The notes under the pieces are model-generated. The model saw nothing but the letters and a program-made list of their open reading frames with translations. It was not told where the DNA came from and did not search any database. Shown one piece after another: positions 51,812 to 60,704 of a stretch of 64,000 nucleotides of DNA (position 1 is its first letter; every line of letters begins with the position of its first letter). Source of the stretch: JAYQKL01 sp038142705 (GTDB taxonomy: Bacteria > Pseudomonadota > Alphaproteobacteria > RS24); the NCBI GenBank assembly GCA_965217015.1, contig OZ244224.1, positions 558,001-622,000 of the forward strand. Direction: 5' to 3'. Both the position numbers and the translations under genes were made by a program.

Positions 51812-52936
51812 TTATTTGCGCGTTAATTGCGGATAAAACAGAAACAAGAAGAAAAAGACAAAAGCCAATAACGCGCCAATCCCATACATCACACTGAGTT
51901 TTTCATAAGCCCCCTCATTGCCAATGACATAGCTTGCCACTGAGGGCCCCAATGCCGAACCAAACAACCCTGCCCCTGCATTCAAGCTCAACAGACGCCC
52001 CTCCCCGTCGCGGCGCGCCACCACGCCAATAATAAACGGGTCATTAAAGTTTTGCGCAAACCGAAAAAGAATAAATATGAGCGCAAAAGCACTCGGCATT
52101 GTTGTTTGCGGAATGAGAATGCCTGCCAGTAACAAGCATGCAGTGGCCAGCAAGATGGGCTTAAAACTGCCAAATCTATCTCCAATAATGGCTGCAATCG
52201 CCGCACCTGTGATGCCAAAAAAGGTGCCAACCGCCAAAACATAGCCTATCTCACCTTTGGTGAGGCCACTGGCCAGACCAATTCGCTCTGAAAATGTCCA
52301 CATAGCCGCGCTAACAATACCAAATGATAAAGAAAATAATATCAATAGGATAAAGTCGTTATTTAAAGCTTTGGATTCAGACTTTTCTGCTGATTTTAAG
52401 TCTGGTAACCCACGCAACCCAAACAAACCGAGCAAGGATAGACCGCTCAAGGCCAGATATACATATGCCACACCGCCGCGCGCGGTCAAAATTGGAAAAA
52501 ACAAATAGACAATAATGCCAAACGCTGAGACCGACAAAATCGCTAAAGCAGTTAATCGCTCTGGCGACATAGCGGTTGCCAGCACCCGCGCCAATATGGC
52601 GGTCAATAGACCAGCACTTATGCCCACAACAAAGCGCGTACTCAAAAGCAGTGTTTCATGCAGCATAAAGGCTGAAATAAATTGACTTAAAGCGAGCATA
52701 AACACAGCCAAAGGGGCGACTTTCTTCACATTTATTTTATCGAGAAATGTTGAGGCTAAGGTCGCGCTTATGGCCATGCCGAGCAACTCAAGTGTTCCGA
52801 CCAGACCGACATTACCAGGCAAAAACCCGCGATAATCTATCAAAGCGCCAATCGCTATCGGCAATGAGGTGAGTGTTTGATACCCTAAAATGGACAAGAC
52901 CAATACAGGTATCAACAGGTCACGAACAGAATACAT
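51812..52936 (-). CDS. Major facilitator superfamily transporter
   Basis: MFS-type carrier of 374 residues with about 12 predicted helices, for example VGLVGTLELLGMAISATLASTF (about 43-64) and IGYVLAVGTFFGITGAAIAAIIGDRFGSFKP (about 226-255), the latter showing the usual GDRxG-type loop between halves. It has no specific substrate motif that I recognise, and neighbours give no clue. It is divergent from mazG, with a 149-base gap containing an inverted repeat AACAT-CAA-ATGTT at 53065-53077. Confidence 0.85.
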   Translation of the reverse strand: MYSVRDLLIPVLVLSILGYQTLTSLPIAIGALIDYRGFLPGNVGLVGTLELLGMAISATLASTFLDKINVKKVAPLAVFMLALSQFISAFMLHETLLLSTRFVVGISAGLLTAILARVLATAMSPERLTALAILSVSAFGIIVYLFFPILTARGGVAYVYLALSGLSLLGLFGLRGLPDLKSAEKSESKALNNDFILLILFSLSFGIVSAAMWTFSERIGLASGLTKGEIGYVLAVGTFFGITGAAIAAIIGDRFGSFKPILLATACLLLAGILIPQTTMPSAFALIFILFRFAQNFNDPFIIGVVARRDGEGRLLSLNAGAGLFGSALGPSVASYVIGNEGAYEKLSVMYGIGALLAFVFFFLFLFYPQLTRK

Positions 52937-53085
52937 ATAACATCTCCCCCAAAGCGGCCTAATTTGTCAAACCAAGCGCCTTTATGCCATAGTCAAATAA
53001 GATTAAAATCACCAATGGCTTTGCTCTACTAGCTTTTATCTACTTATGGCGAAAAGACAAACAAAACATCAAATGTTGTAAAAAA

Positions 53086-53901
53086 ATGCGAGAAAAAGAA
53101 CCTATTCATAAATTATTAGAAATTATGGTCGCTTTGCGCACACCTGAGACTGGCTGTGCGTGGGACTTAAAGCAAGATTTCCAATCTATCGCGCCCTACA
53201 CAATTGAGGAGGCTTATGAGGTCATTGATGCCATTGAACGCGGCGATATGGCAGAGCTGAAAGAAGAATTGGGCGATTTGCTTTTGCAGGTCGTGTTTCA
53301 TGCCCGCATGGCTGAAGAGCAAAATATGTTCAACTTCAGTGATGTTGCGCAAGCCATAAGCGAGAAAATGGTCCGCCGTCACCCGCATGTGTTTCATGAT
53401 AAAACAGACCCTTCAGCCCAAAAAGAAGATACTATTCGGCAAAATTGGGAGGAAATAAAACAAGCGGAGAAACGCGACAAAGGCAAAACCCAAGACAGTC
53501 TTTTAGATGACATTCCGCTAGCTCTGCCCGGTATGACCCGCGCCGTCAAATTGCAAAAACGGGCTGCCAAAACTGGCTTTGACTGGCAGGAAGCCGCGCC
53601 CATATTTGATAAGCTTGAAGAAGAAATCGCTGAATTAAAAGCCGCCCTTCAGGAAGCTGAAACCCCTCAGAAGCAAGCCCATATACAGGGTGAATATGGC
53701 GATATTCTTTTTGTCATGGCAAATTTAGGCCGACACTTAAAACTCGACCCCGAAAGCGCGATACGCACGACCAATCAAAAATTCACCAATCGGTTTCAAT
53801 TCATGGAAGAAAAAGCCAAAGCCGACGACAAAGATTTATCTAACTACACGAGCGATGAATTGGAAAATCTGTGGCTGGCCGCGAAAAATGAAATTGGCTA
53901 A
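53086..53901 (+). CDS. mazG: Nucleoside triphosphate pyrophosphohydrolase MazG
   Basis: Cytoplasmic enzyme that hydrolyses NTPs to NMP and pyrophosphate, clearing abnormal nucleotides. The 271-residue protein has two MazG domains; the first carries the metal-binding EExxE...ExxD pattern in TIEEAYEVIDAIERGD and ELKEELGDLLLQVVFHARMAE (about 42-75), the second LEEEIAELKAALQEAE and GEYGDILFVMANLGRHL. No clear Shine-Dalgarno precedes ATG 53086. Its stop codon overlaps the hflX stop on the other strand (CTAA at 53898-53901). Confidence 0.95.
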   Translation: MREKEPIHKLLEIMVALRTPETGCAWDLKQDFQSIAPYTIEEAYEVIDAIERGDMAELKEELGDLLLQVVFHARMAEEQNMFNFSDVAQAISEKMVRRHPHVFHDKTDPSAQKEDTIRQNWEEIKQAEKRDKGKTQDSLLDDIPLALPGMTRAVKLQKRAAKTGFDWQEAAPIFDKLEEEIAELKAALQEAETPQKQAHIQGEYGDILFVMANLGRHLKLDPESAIRTTNQKFTNRFQFMEEKAKADDKDLSNYTSDELENLWLAAKNEIG

Positions 53902-55202
53902 ACCAGCTCACGCATAGCTGCTTGTAATTCGGGGTATTTCTTTTTGAACCGGCCGGTTGCGGTTTCTGAAAACAACACATCAATATGCTGCTGGCCCTCT
54001 TCATCAATTGACTGGTTTAATATTTTCCCATGCTCATGCAAATAATGCACAACCTCGCCTTGTGCGGGCGACAGGCTGATAGAAAAACACTGCGCACGGG
54101 CGGCAAAAAGATTAGAAAGGGCCTGCATAAAATCGTCCAGCCCCTCCCCTGTTAAAGCCGATGTCAATACAGCAGGCGGGGTTTGCCGGTCAGCCTTATT
54201 TTGATGAACCGCTTGCATTTCTGCTGGCAATAAATCCAATTTATTAAACACCTCAAGCACTGGTACATCTTTACGCACGCCCAATTCCTCAAGCACTTTC
54301 ATCACATCATGCTTTTGCGCTTGCGTGTCGGTATGCGCAATATCGCGCACATGAACAATAATATCAGCGGACAGAACCTCTTCTAGTGTCGCCTTAAAAG
54401 CCGCCACCAGCATGGTCGGCAATTCAGACACAAAACCCACTGTGTCCGATAAAATAATTTTTTGTCCGCAATCTAATTTAATTTTGCGTAAAGTTGGGTC
54501 CAAAGTGGCAAACAGCATGTCTTTGGCCAAAACCTCTGACTGGGTGAGCTGGTTGAACAAAGTTGATTTGCCCGCATTGGTATATCCCACCAAAGCCACA
54601 ATCGGCCATGGGGCTTGCTCCCGTGTTTTGCGATGCAACCCACGCGTGCGCACAACAGACTCCAGCTTCTTTTTCACGCTTTGTATGCGGGTTTGCAACA
54701 TGCGACGGTCAGCCTCAATCTGGGTTTCACCCGGGCCACCAACAAACCCTAGCCCGCCTCTTTGTCGCTCAAGGTGTGTCCATGAGCGCACCAACCGACT
54801 TTTTTGATAGGTTAAGTTTGCCAATTCAACCTGCAACCGCCCTTCCCGCGTGGCGGCACGAGCACCAAAAATCTCAAGTATCAAACCCGTTCTGTCGAGA
54901 ACCTTAACCCGTAATTCTTTTTCTAAATTGCGTTGTTGTATCGGCGTTAGGATCGTATCTAGGATCAACAAATCGGCTTGATGATGCGAGATTAAATCTT
55001 TGCAGGCCTCAACCTGACCGCCACCCAATAAGGTTGATGGTCTGGGTTTTGGCACAGGCTGAATCGCTTGGTGACGAATATCAAGCGCAATTGCTTGCGC
55101 AAGCGAAACCGCCTCTTCAAGGCGTGAAGAAGCCGTTCGGGTAGATTGAACAAACCGAATTTCAGGGTGAAGAATAAGCGTGCGCGTGTTTTTGGTAAGC
55201 GC
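53898..55202 (-). CDS. hflX: GTPase HflX, start codon unresolved
   Basis: Ribosome-associated GTPase that rescues or splits stalled ribosomes. It has the HflX N-terminal domain (KPRPSTLLGGGQVE, LILDTILTPIQQRNLEK), coiled region with GGPGETQIEADRRML, and G domain with GYTNAGKSTLFNQL (G1), DTVGFVSELP (G3) and NKLD (G4). Homology (TRTLILHPEIRF, SRLEEAVSLAQAI) continues well upstream of the only canonical in-frame start, GTG 55055, which would cut the N-terminal domain in half. Between there and the next in-frame stop no ATG, GTG or TTG exists. The boundary given is where similarity fades. An ATG at 55204-55202 is out of frame by one base across an A5 tract. Confidence 0.88.
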   Translation of the reverse strand, partial: ALTKNTRTLILHPEIRFVQSTRTASSRLEEAVSLAQAIALDIRHQAIQPVPKPRPSTLLGGGQVEACKDLISHHQADLLILDTILTPIQQRNLEKELRVKVLDRTGLILEIFGARAATREGRLQVELANLTYQKSRLVRSWTHLERQRGGLGFVGGPGETQIEADRRMLQTRIQSVKKKLESVVRTRGLHRKTREQAPWPIVALVGYTNAGKSTLFNQLTQSEVLAKDMLFATLDPTLRKIKLDCGQKIILSDTVGFVSELPTMLVAAFKATLEEVLSADIIVHVRDIAHTDTQAQKHDVMKVLEELGVRKDVPVLEVFNKLDLLPAEMQAVHQNKADRQTPPAVLTSALTGEGLDDFMQALSNLFAARAQCFSISLSPAQGEVVHYLHEHGKILNQSIDEEGQQHIDVLFSETATGRFKKKYPELQAAMRELV

Positions 55203-55228
55203 ATTATTATTGTTATTTTGCTCGCTAA

Positions 55229-55468
55229 CTATTCCTCTCCCTCGCTTTCGCCATCAAATATTTGGATCGGGTGATTTGGCATGATGGTTGATATAGCATG
55301 CTTGTAAACAAGTTGTGAATGTCCGTCTCGCGCTAGCATCATGCAAAAATTATCAAACCAGGTAACAACCCCAGCTAGTTTTACTCCATTTACAAGAAAA
55401 ATTGTTAAAGGAAGTTTGTTTTTACGCACATGATTCAAAAACGCATCTTGCAGATTTTTTTCAGACAT
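55229..55468 (-). CDS. hfq: RNA chaperone Hfq
   Basis: Hexameric Sm-like protein that brings small RNAs together with mRNAs. The 79-residue protein has the Sm1 segment LQDAFLNHVRKNKLPLTIFLVNGVKL (about 6-31, with the conserved N-terminal Q near 7) and Sm2 with LVYKHAISTIMP (about 53-64; the family has YKHAIST), then a short acidic tail GESEGEE. It is followed by hflX, the usual pair; the hfq stop overlaps the open hflX frame. Confidence 0.98.
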   Translation of the reverse strand: MSEKNLQDAFLNHVRKNKLPLTIFLVNGVKLAGVVTWFDNFCMMLARDGHSQLVYKHAISTIMPNHPIQIFDGESEGEE

Positions 55469-55548
55469 GGGTAAACCCCACTTTTCAGGCTAGGGATATG
55501 AGCCAATTATAATACGCCAGAAATGCTTCCCTATACATGACATTTCCG

Positions 55549-55568
55549 AACTTCTACCACTAGAAGTT
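55549..55568. promoter_or_regulatory. Inverted repeat upstream of hfq
   Basis: AACTTCTA (55549-55556) and TAGAAGTT (55561-55568) form a perfect eight-base inverted repeat around CCAC, in the 142-base gap between dat and hfq. No T-tract follows on either strand, so it looks more like an operator or an RNA hairpin in the hfq leader than a terminator. Role unknown. Confidence 0.4.
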
Positions 55569-55610
55569 GATTCATACTTACATATTTATCAGAAAAAATT
55601 AACTCAAAAT

Positions 55611-56477
55611 TCAACTTTTGGTAGATTTTTTTTGATATTCATCAATTAGTTGTAAAGATAACGCACCGGGCTTGCCATTTTGAACCAGTTGCCCATCAAT
55701 TTTTACAACCGGAAAAATCGTCATGGTCGACGCCGTGGAAAAAGCTTCTTTGGCCTGCTGCGCCTCTTCAATTGTAAAGGCGCGGGTTTCATAGGAAAGA
55801 CCAAGCTCTAAAAGCGCTTCCATTAAAACCGCTCGTGTGATGCCGGGCAAAATATTAGCTTCTGCTTGGCGCGTCAGCAATACATTATCTTGGGTCACAA
55901 TCCACGCATTTGTCGCCGCGCCTTCGGTCACAAAACCCTGCTCATCAACAAGCCACGCCTCTTGTGCCATTGCATTTTTGGCATGCTGGCGCGCAAGAAT
56001 ATTCGGCAAGAGTGAAATGCTTTTAATGTCACACCGCGCCCAACGCAAATCAGGGTGTGAAACAACTTCAATACCGTTTTCTCTGACTCTCTCAAGGTCT
56101 TGTGGATTTTGAGGCCGAACCGTAATCACCAATATTGGCTGCATATGATCTGGATAAATATGATTACGCGGCGCAACCCCGCGTGTAATTTGCAGATACA
56201 CCACCCCAAAAGCACGCTCATGAGCCAGATTATTTTTGCGCATCGTCTCGCGTATGACCAGCTTAAGCGCAGCGCGTGAGATAGGCTGCGGAATACTGAG
56301 CTCATTAAGTGATTTTTCAAGCCGGTCTAGATGCGCATCTTCATCAACCAATTGCCCCTGCCGCAGCGCAAAAACCTCATACACTCCGTCCGAAAATTGA
56401 TACCCGCGATCTTCTACATTTACCCCAGCCTGGGATAAAGGCAGATAATGACCGTCAACATAAGCAATTTGTGCCAT
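55611..56477 (-). CDS. dat: D-amino-acid aminotransferase (class IV)
   Basis: PLP enzyme of fold type IV that interconverts D-amino acids and 2-oxo acids, supplying D-glutamate or similar for cell-wall peptides. The 288-residue protein has DRGYQFSDGVYEVFAL (about 23-38), the catalytic-lysine segment RCDIKSISLLPNILARQHAK (about 147-166) and EGAATNAWIV with ILPGITRAVLMEA. Class IV includes branched-chain aminotransferase and aminodeoxychorismate lyase; the neighbourhood (trkH-dat-hfq) favours dat but the substrate is not proven. It begins three bases after trkH on the same strand. Confidence 0.85.
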   Translation of the reverse strand: MAQIAYVDGHYLPLSQAGVNVEDRGYQFSDGVYEVFALRQGQLVDEDAHLDRLEKSLNELSIPQPISRAALKLVIRETMRKNNLAHERAFGVVYLQITRGVAPRNHIYPDHMQPILVITVRPQNPQDLERVRENGIEVVSHPDLRWARCDIKSISLLPNILARQHAKNAMAQEAWLVDEQGFVTEGAATNAWIVTQDNVLLTRQAEANILPGITRAVLMEALLELGLSYETRAFTIEEAQQAKEAFSTASTMTIFPVVKIDGQLVQNGKPGALSLQLIDEYQKKSTKS

Positions 56478-56480
56478 TTA

Positions 56481-57920
56481 TTAAATTCCACTGCGCCAAT
56501 AAGCAGGATTGATTAACACCAAAACGACCAATAGTTCAAGCCGTCCAACAATCATCACCAATGCCATAAAAATGTGTCCGAATGAAGACATATCAGCATA
56601 TAAGCTTGGAGCGCCAGCAATCATAGCCAAACCACCCGCATTGGTTATCGCAGAAAGCGTTGCAATCCACATTTGCTCAAAGTCAGAAAAAATAAACGCT
56701 GAACCAATTAAAACAAAAGCAAAAGCACATAGAAACAAAACAAAAAAGGCCCAAATTTCTTTGACTTGCTCAATTTCTACATGCCTATCGCCAAACTTAA
56801 AATGTTCAACCGCATGCTGATACGGCAAGATGCTCATCTGCCGCCAGATATGTTGAAGCAAAATAATAATCCGTAAAAACTTTAGCCCCCCTGCCGTAGA
56901 TAAGGCCAGCCCACCAATCGCAACCGGAATAAAATAAAATAGCAGGCTAATCCCCACACCCGCATGCGCTGAATGATGAATGGGAAACGCTGTCGTCGTT
57001 ATCAGACTTATAGCAAGTGTAAGCGCCTCCCCAAGCCTTGTATTTGGTACAGCTAAAAACAAAACCAGCATTAAAATCAACGCAAGCGCCAGAAATGGTT
57101 TTAATTCTGGGTCTTTATTTAATTCACGAAAACGCCCAACCATCAGTGCCTGATGGAGCGGATAACCTAATGCGCCTATGAGCATTAGCAGATTTAAAGT
57201 AAACAAAGCAAAAGCTGGTAAGCGGTCATATAGCGGGCTGGCATAGGTCACAAACCCCGTTGTTGAAATCGAGGAAAAAGTCAGACTGAGAGCGTCAAAA
57301 ATAGGCAGACCACTTAAAATAAATCCAATAAAGCCCGCAATGGAGAAAAACAAATAAGGCAAAAAGACATATTTCATCGAGCGTTTAAGCCGCTGTGGCA
57401 ATGTTTCATTTTCATTTTGACGCACAAGAACCGCTTTAACCTTCACACCGCCAATGCCAAATGAAGTAAAAACCGATACGGCAAATGTTAAAATGAGAAT
57501 ACCCCCAAACCAGGCCAGCACCCCGCGCCATAATAATAAGGCTTCGGATTGAAACTCAGGGTTTACATAAACGCTTGCGCCCGTTGTGGTTAAAGCGGAG
57601 ACACCTTCAAAAAAAGCTTGGGAGAAACTCAAGCCCCCGCCCATACCAATCATAGGTATGCCGCCCAGAAAACCCAGAAAAATATAGGCCAAAGGAGCGA
57701 GCAGATATATTTCTGACTTCCGCAAGCGCTCTTTTGTGCCGCCTCGCCCAGTGAAAATCATGGCGCCAGAGATAAATAAAACAAATAAGGCTGTCAGAAA
57801 AAACTTTACGCTCTCATAAGGGTGGTCAATAAAAAAAGCCCATAAAGCAGGCAAAAGCATCAGGCCTGATAAAAACAGCCCTCCCCAACCAAGAGAGATA
57901 AGAATGCCGCCGAAACGCAT
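56481..57920 (-). CDS. trkH: Trk-type potassium uptake channel subunit TrkH
   Basis: Membrane pore of the TrkAH potassium system. The 479-residue protein has four pore-repeat units; filter-region segments are ALTTTGASVYVNPE, FSSISTTGFVTYASP, LISLITTTAFPIHHS and LSAITNAGGLAMI, with GRLELLVVLVLINPAYWR at the C-terminus. The third reads TTTAF where glycine usually lines the filter, so ion selectivity may be relaxed. It lies three bases downstream of trkA, its regulator, on the same strand. Confidence 0.92.
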   Translation of the reverse strand: MRFGGILISLGWGGLFLSGLMLLPALWAFFIDHPYESVKFFLTALFVLFISGAMIFTGRGGTKERLRKSEIYLLAPLAYIFLGFLGGIPMIGMGGGLSFSQAFFEGVSALTTTGASVYVNPEFQSEALLLWRGVLAWFGGILILTFAVSVFTSFGIGGVKVKAVLVRQNENETLPQRLKRSMKYVFLPYLFFSIAGFIGFILSGLPIFDALSLTFSSISTTGFVTYASPLYDRLPAFALFTLNLLMLIGALGYPLHQALMVGRFRELNKDPELKPFLALALILMLVLFLAVPNTRLGEALTLAISLITTTAFPIHHSAHAGVGISLLFYFIPVAIGGLALSTAGGLKFLRIIILLQHIWRQMSILPYQHAVEHFKFGDRHVEIEQVKEIWAFFVLFLCAFAFVLIGSAFIFSDFEQMWIATLSAITNAGGLAMIAGAPSLYADMSSFGHIFMALVMIVGRLELLVVLVLINPAYWRSGI

Positions 57921-57923
57921 ATA

Positions 57924-59300
57924 TTAATATTTCTCTAAACTGGAATGGAACATTTTTTCAATCCCCTCAACAGCTTCAGTCAAAATAAACATCACAATTC
58001 TATCACCAGCTTTGATTTCTGTATTCCCACGCGGAATCACAGTCTCGCCCATGCGGTCAATCAAGCCAATACGCATATTTTCATCAAAATCCAGTTGACG
58101 AATTTTTTTGCCAACAAGCGGCGAATTATCCGCCACTTCAGCTTCAATCATTTCAGCCGTCCCATCATCGACAGAATGGACGCTTTTAACCCGCCCTTTA
58201 CGAATATGCGACAGAACAGACGAAACAGTCGTGGAACGCGGGTTAATCGCCGCATCAAGCCCGATAATGTTACTTATCGGTAAAAAACTAGCTTCATTAA
58301 TTAAACACAAAGCGCGGTCACAACCTTGAGTGCGCGCCAATAAAGAAACCAGAATATTGATTTGGTCATCATTGGTTAAAGCTAAAATCAGCCCCGCATC
58401 GCGCACACCTGCCTCGGTTAAAAGCTCTGTGTCCAAACCGCTGCCATGCAAAACAATGGTCCGGTTCAAATCATCAGCCACATTTTTTGCCCGCTCAGAA
58501 TCAGCTTCAATCACGCGCACCGAATAGCTGCTCCCCCTTTGCTCTAATTTACGCGCCACATAAGCGCCAACATTACCAGCTCCAACAATGATAATCTTAG
58601 CGGCTTCTTTTTCCTCATGCCCAAAAATCTTAAGTGTGCGCTCGGCGTCTTGTTCATCAGCGACAATAAAAACATCATCGCCAATTTCCATCGCATCATC
58701 ATTGCGCGGAACGATAATATTGCCGTCTCTCTTAATCCCGACCACAACTGCTTTTAAATCAGAAAAAAGCTCTGTGAGCTGCTTTAAAGGCGTGTCAACC
58801 ACTGGGCAATTTTCATCTAAATGCATGGCCAAAAATTTTTGCCGGCCGTCTGCAAAATTTGCTGAATCATAGGCACCAGGTATCGCCAATCGTTGCAGCA
58901 CAGTCTCTGCGACCTCTTCTTCTGGCGAAATTATTTCATCAACCGGCAAGTCTTTATTGTCAAACAATCCGGCCCATTCTTTTTCTAAATATTTATGATC
59001 ACGAATACGGGCAATTTTTTTCGAAACATCAAAAAGCGAATGCGCAATCTGGCAAATAACCATATTCACTTCATCGCTTGATGTAACCGCAATAATAATA
59101 TCCGCCTGCCGGGCGCCCGCCATTTCCAGAACCGACGGATGCGCGCCATGCCCCTGAATAGCGCGCACATCAAGCGTATCATTAATCCGCTGAATGAGGG
59201 CTGGCTCTCTATCAACGACAGTTACATTATTACCTTCGGCAGCTAAATGCCGCGCAATACCAAAGCCAACAAGGCCAGCACCGCAAATGATGATATTCAT
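57924..59300 (-). CDS. trkA: Trk potassium uptake regulator TrkA
   Basis: Cytoplasmic NAD(H)-binding gating ring of TrkH. The 458-residue protein has two RCK-N/RCK-C units: IIICGAGLVGFGIARHLAAEGNNVTVVD (start of the first Rossmann fold, residues about 2-29) and KIIIVGAGNVGAYVARKL (second, about 234-251), each followed by TrkA-C domains (about 150-215 and 375-450). It precedes trkH and follows ntrX by 21 bases, the standard ntrYX-trkAH order. Confidence 0.96.
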   Translation of the reverse strand: MNIIICGAGLVGFGIARHLAAEGNNVTVVDREPALIQRINDTLDVRAIQGHGAHPSVLEMAGARQADIIIAVTSSDEVNMVICQIAHSLFDVSKKIARIRDHKYLEKEWAGLFDNKDLPVDEIISPEEEVAETVLQRLAIPGAYDSANFADGRQKFLAMHLDENCPVVDTPLKQLTELFSDLKAVVVGIKRDGNIIVPRNDDAMEIGDDVFIVADEQDAERTLKIFGHEEKEAAKIIIVGAGNVGAYVARKLEQRGSSYSVRVIEADSERAKNVADDLNRTIVLHGSGLDTELLTEAGVRDAGLILALTNDDQINILVSLLARTQGCDRALCLINEASFLPISNIIGLDAAINPRSTTVSSVLSHIRKGRVKSVHSVDDGTAEMIEAEVADNSPLVGKKIRQLDFDENMRIGLIDRMGETVIPRGNTEIKAGDRIVMFILTEAVEGIEKMFHSSLEKY

Positions 59301-59321
59301 TACCTTCGTCCCTGATAAATT

Positions 59322-60704
59322 TTAGACAGTGCGGATTTTTTTACCCGAACTCACGCCTAAAGATTTGAGTTTTCTGTGAAGGGCTGATCTCTCCATACCA
59401 ACAAACTCCGCAGTCCTTGAGATATTTCCACCAAATCGAGAAATTTGAGCGAGCAGATATTCTCTTTCAAAAACTTCTCGTGCATCGCGCAAGGGCAATG
59501 TCATCAAGTTTGTATTGCCCTTTTCAACTGGCAGCTTTGTACCCGAGATAATATCAGAGGGCAACATATCTATCGTGATGACTTCCTGTTGATTATCCGC
59601 AGCAGAAATTAAAATATACTCAACACAATTTCTCAATTGGCGTACATTGCCTGGCCAGTCATGCGTTTCAAGAACAGTGCGCACATCTTTTGAAATTTCC
59701 TTCGGCAGCAGGCCAGAGGTTTCGGTCAGATAGTTGATAAAATAATCAATTAAATGCTTGATATCCTCACGCCGCTCAGCAAGTGACGGCACCGCAATTG
59801 GCACAACATTTAAGCGATGATATAAATCCTCCCGGAACAGGCCTTCAGAAATTAATGTTTCCATATCCTGTGAGCTGCCAGAAATAATCCGCACATCGAC
59901 ATTCACAATCGGCCCCCCGCCCAAGCGAATAAACTCTTGGTCGGTTAGCACACGCAAAATTTTATTTTGCGTATCAATTGGCATTTCACCAATCTCATCA
60001 ATATACAGACTCCCGCCATGCGCTTTTTCCAGCAGACCAGGATAAACATTACCCTCTTCAATCTGCCCGAATAATACATTTTCCATATTCTCAGGCTCAA
60101 GAATGGCGGCATTGACCGCCACAAAAGGCTGAGAAGCGCGAGTGGATTTTTTATGAATCATGCGCGCCACCAGCTCTTTGCCAGAGCCTGCCGGGCCATT
60201 GATGAAAACTCGGCTATTTGTTGGCGCCGTTTTATCTATCGTTGAGCGCAGCTTTTCGATAATGGGCGTTTTGCCAACCAAATCAAATTGCCAAGTTTTC
60301 CTTTGCAGCTCTACATTTTCACGCCGCAAATTACTTGCCTCGAGCGCCCGCTTGACGACATGCAACAAGCGATCCGAATTAAATGGCTTTTCAATATAAT
60401 CATAAGCCCCCATTTTGATAGCACTTACCGCCGTATCAATATTGCCATGCCCACTGATAATCACGACAGGCAAGTCAGGGTAATTTTGCTGAAGATTTTC
60501 TAAAATCTCCAACCCATCAAGCTGGCTATTTTTGAGCCAAATATCCAACACCACAAGCGAGGGACATCGGTTGGCAATTTCTTCCAGAGCATTTTGGCTG
60601 TTTTCTGCCATGCGCGTGGAATAGCCTTCGTCTTTTAAAATACCCGCGATTAGCTCTCGGATATCTTTTTCATCATCTACAATTAATACATCACCATTAA
60701 TCAT
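59322..60704 (-). CDS. ntrX: Nitrogen/redox response regulator NtrX
   Basis: Response regulator of 460 residues: receiver domain (about 1-120, phosphorylated Asp54 in VVLDIWLKN), a sigma-54-type AAA+ domain (about 140-380; Walker A GPAGSGKE, IDEIGEMP, GNVRQLRNCVEY) and a Fis-type DNA-binding helix-turn-helix (about 415-455, AEFVGMERSALHRKL). The GAFTGA loop that contacts sigma-54 is absent (LFGQIEEGNVYPGLLEKA in its place), as reported for other alphaproteobacterial NtrX, so direct sigma-54 activation is unlikely. It overlaps ntrY by four bases and is its cognate regulator. Confidence 0.95.
   Translation of the reverse strand: MINGDVLIVDDEKDIRELIAGILKDEGYSTRMAENSQNALEEIANRCPSLVVLDIWLKNSQLDGLEILENLQQNYPDLPVVIISGHGNIDTAVSAIKMGAYDYIEKPFNSDRLLHVVKRALEASNLRRENVELQRKTWQFDLVGKTPIIEKLRSTIDKTAPTNSRVFINGPAGSGKELVARMIHKKSTRASQPFVAVNAAILEPENMENVLFGQIEEGNVYPGLLEKAHGGSLYIDEIGEMPIDTQNKILRVLTDQEFIRLGGGPIVNVDVRIISGSSQDMETLISEGLFREDLYHRLNVVPIAVPSLAERREDIKHLIDYFINYLTETSGLLPKEISKDVRTVLETHDWPGNVRQLRNCVEYILISAADNQQEVITIDMLPSDIISGTKLPVEKGNTNLMTLPLRDAREVFEREYLLAQISRFGGNISRTAEFVGMERSALHRKLKSLGVSSGKKIRTV

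Noticed and set aside
55056..55204. A separate 70-residue gene starting at ATG 55204 on the minus strand
   Set aside because: Its frame differs from HflX, has no family match, and its first residues look like HflX after a single-base shift.
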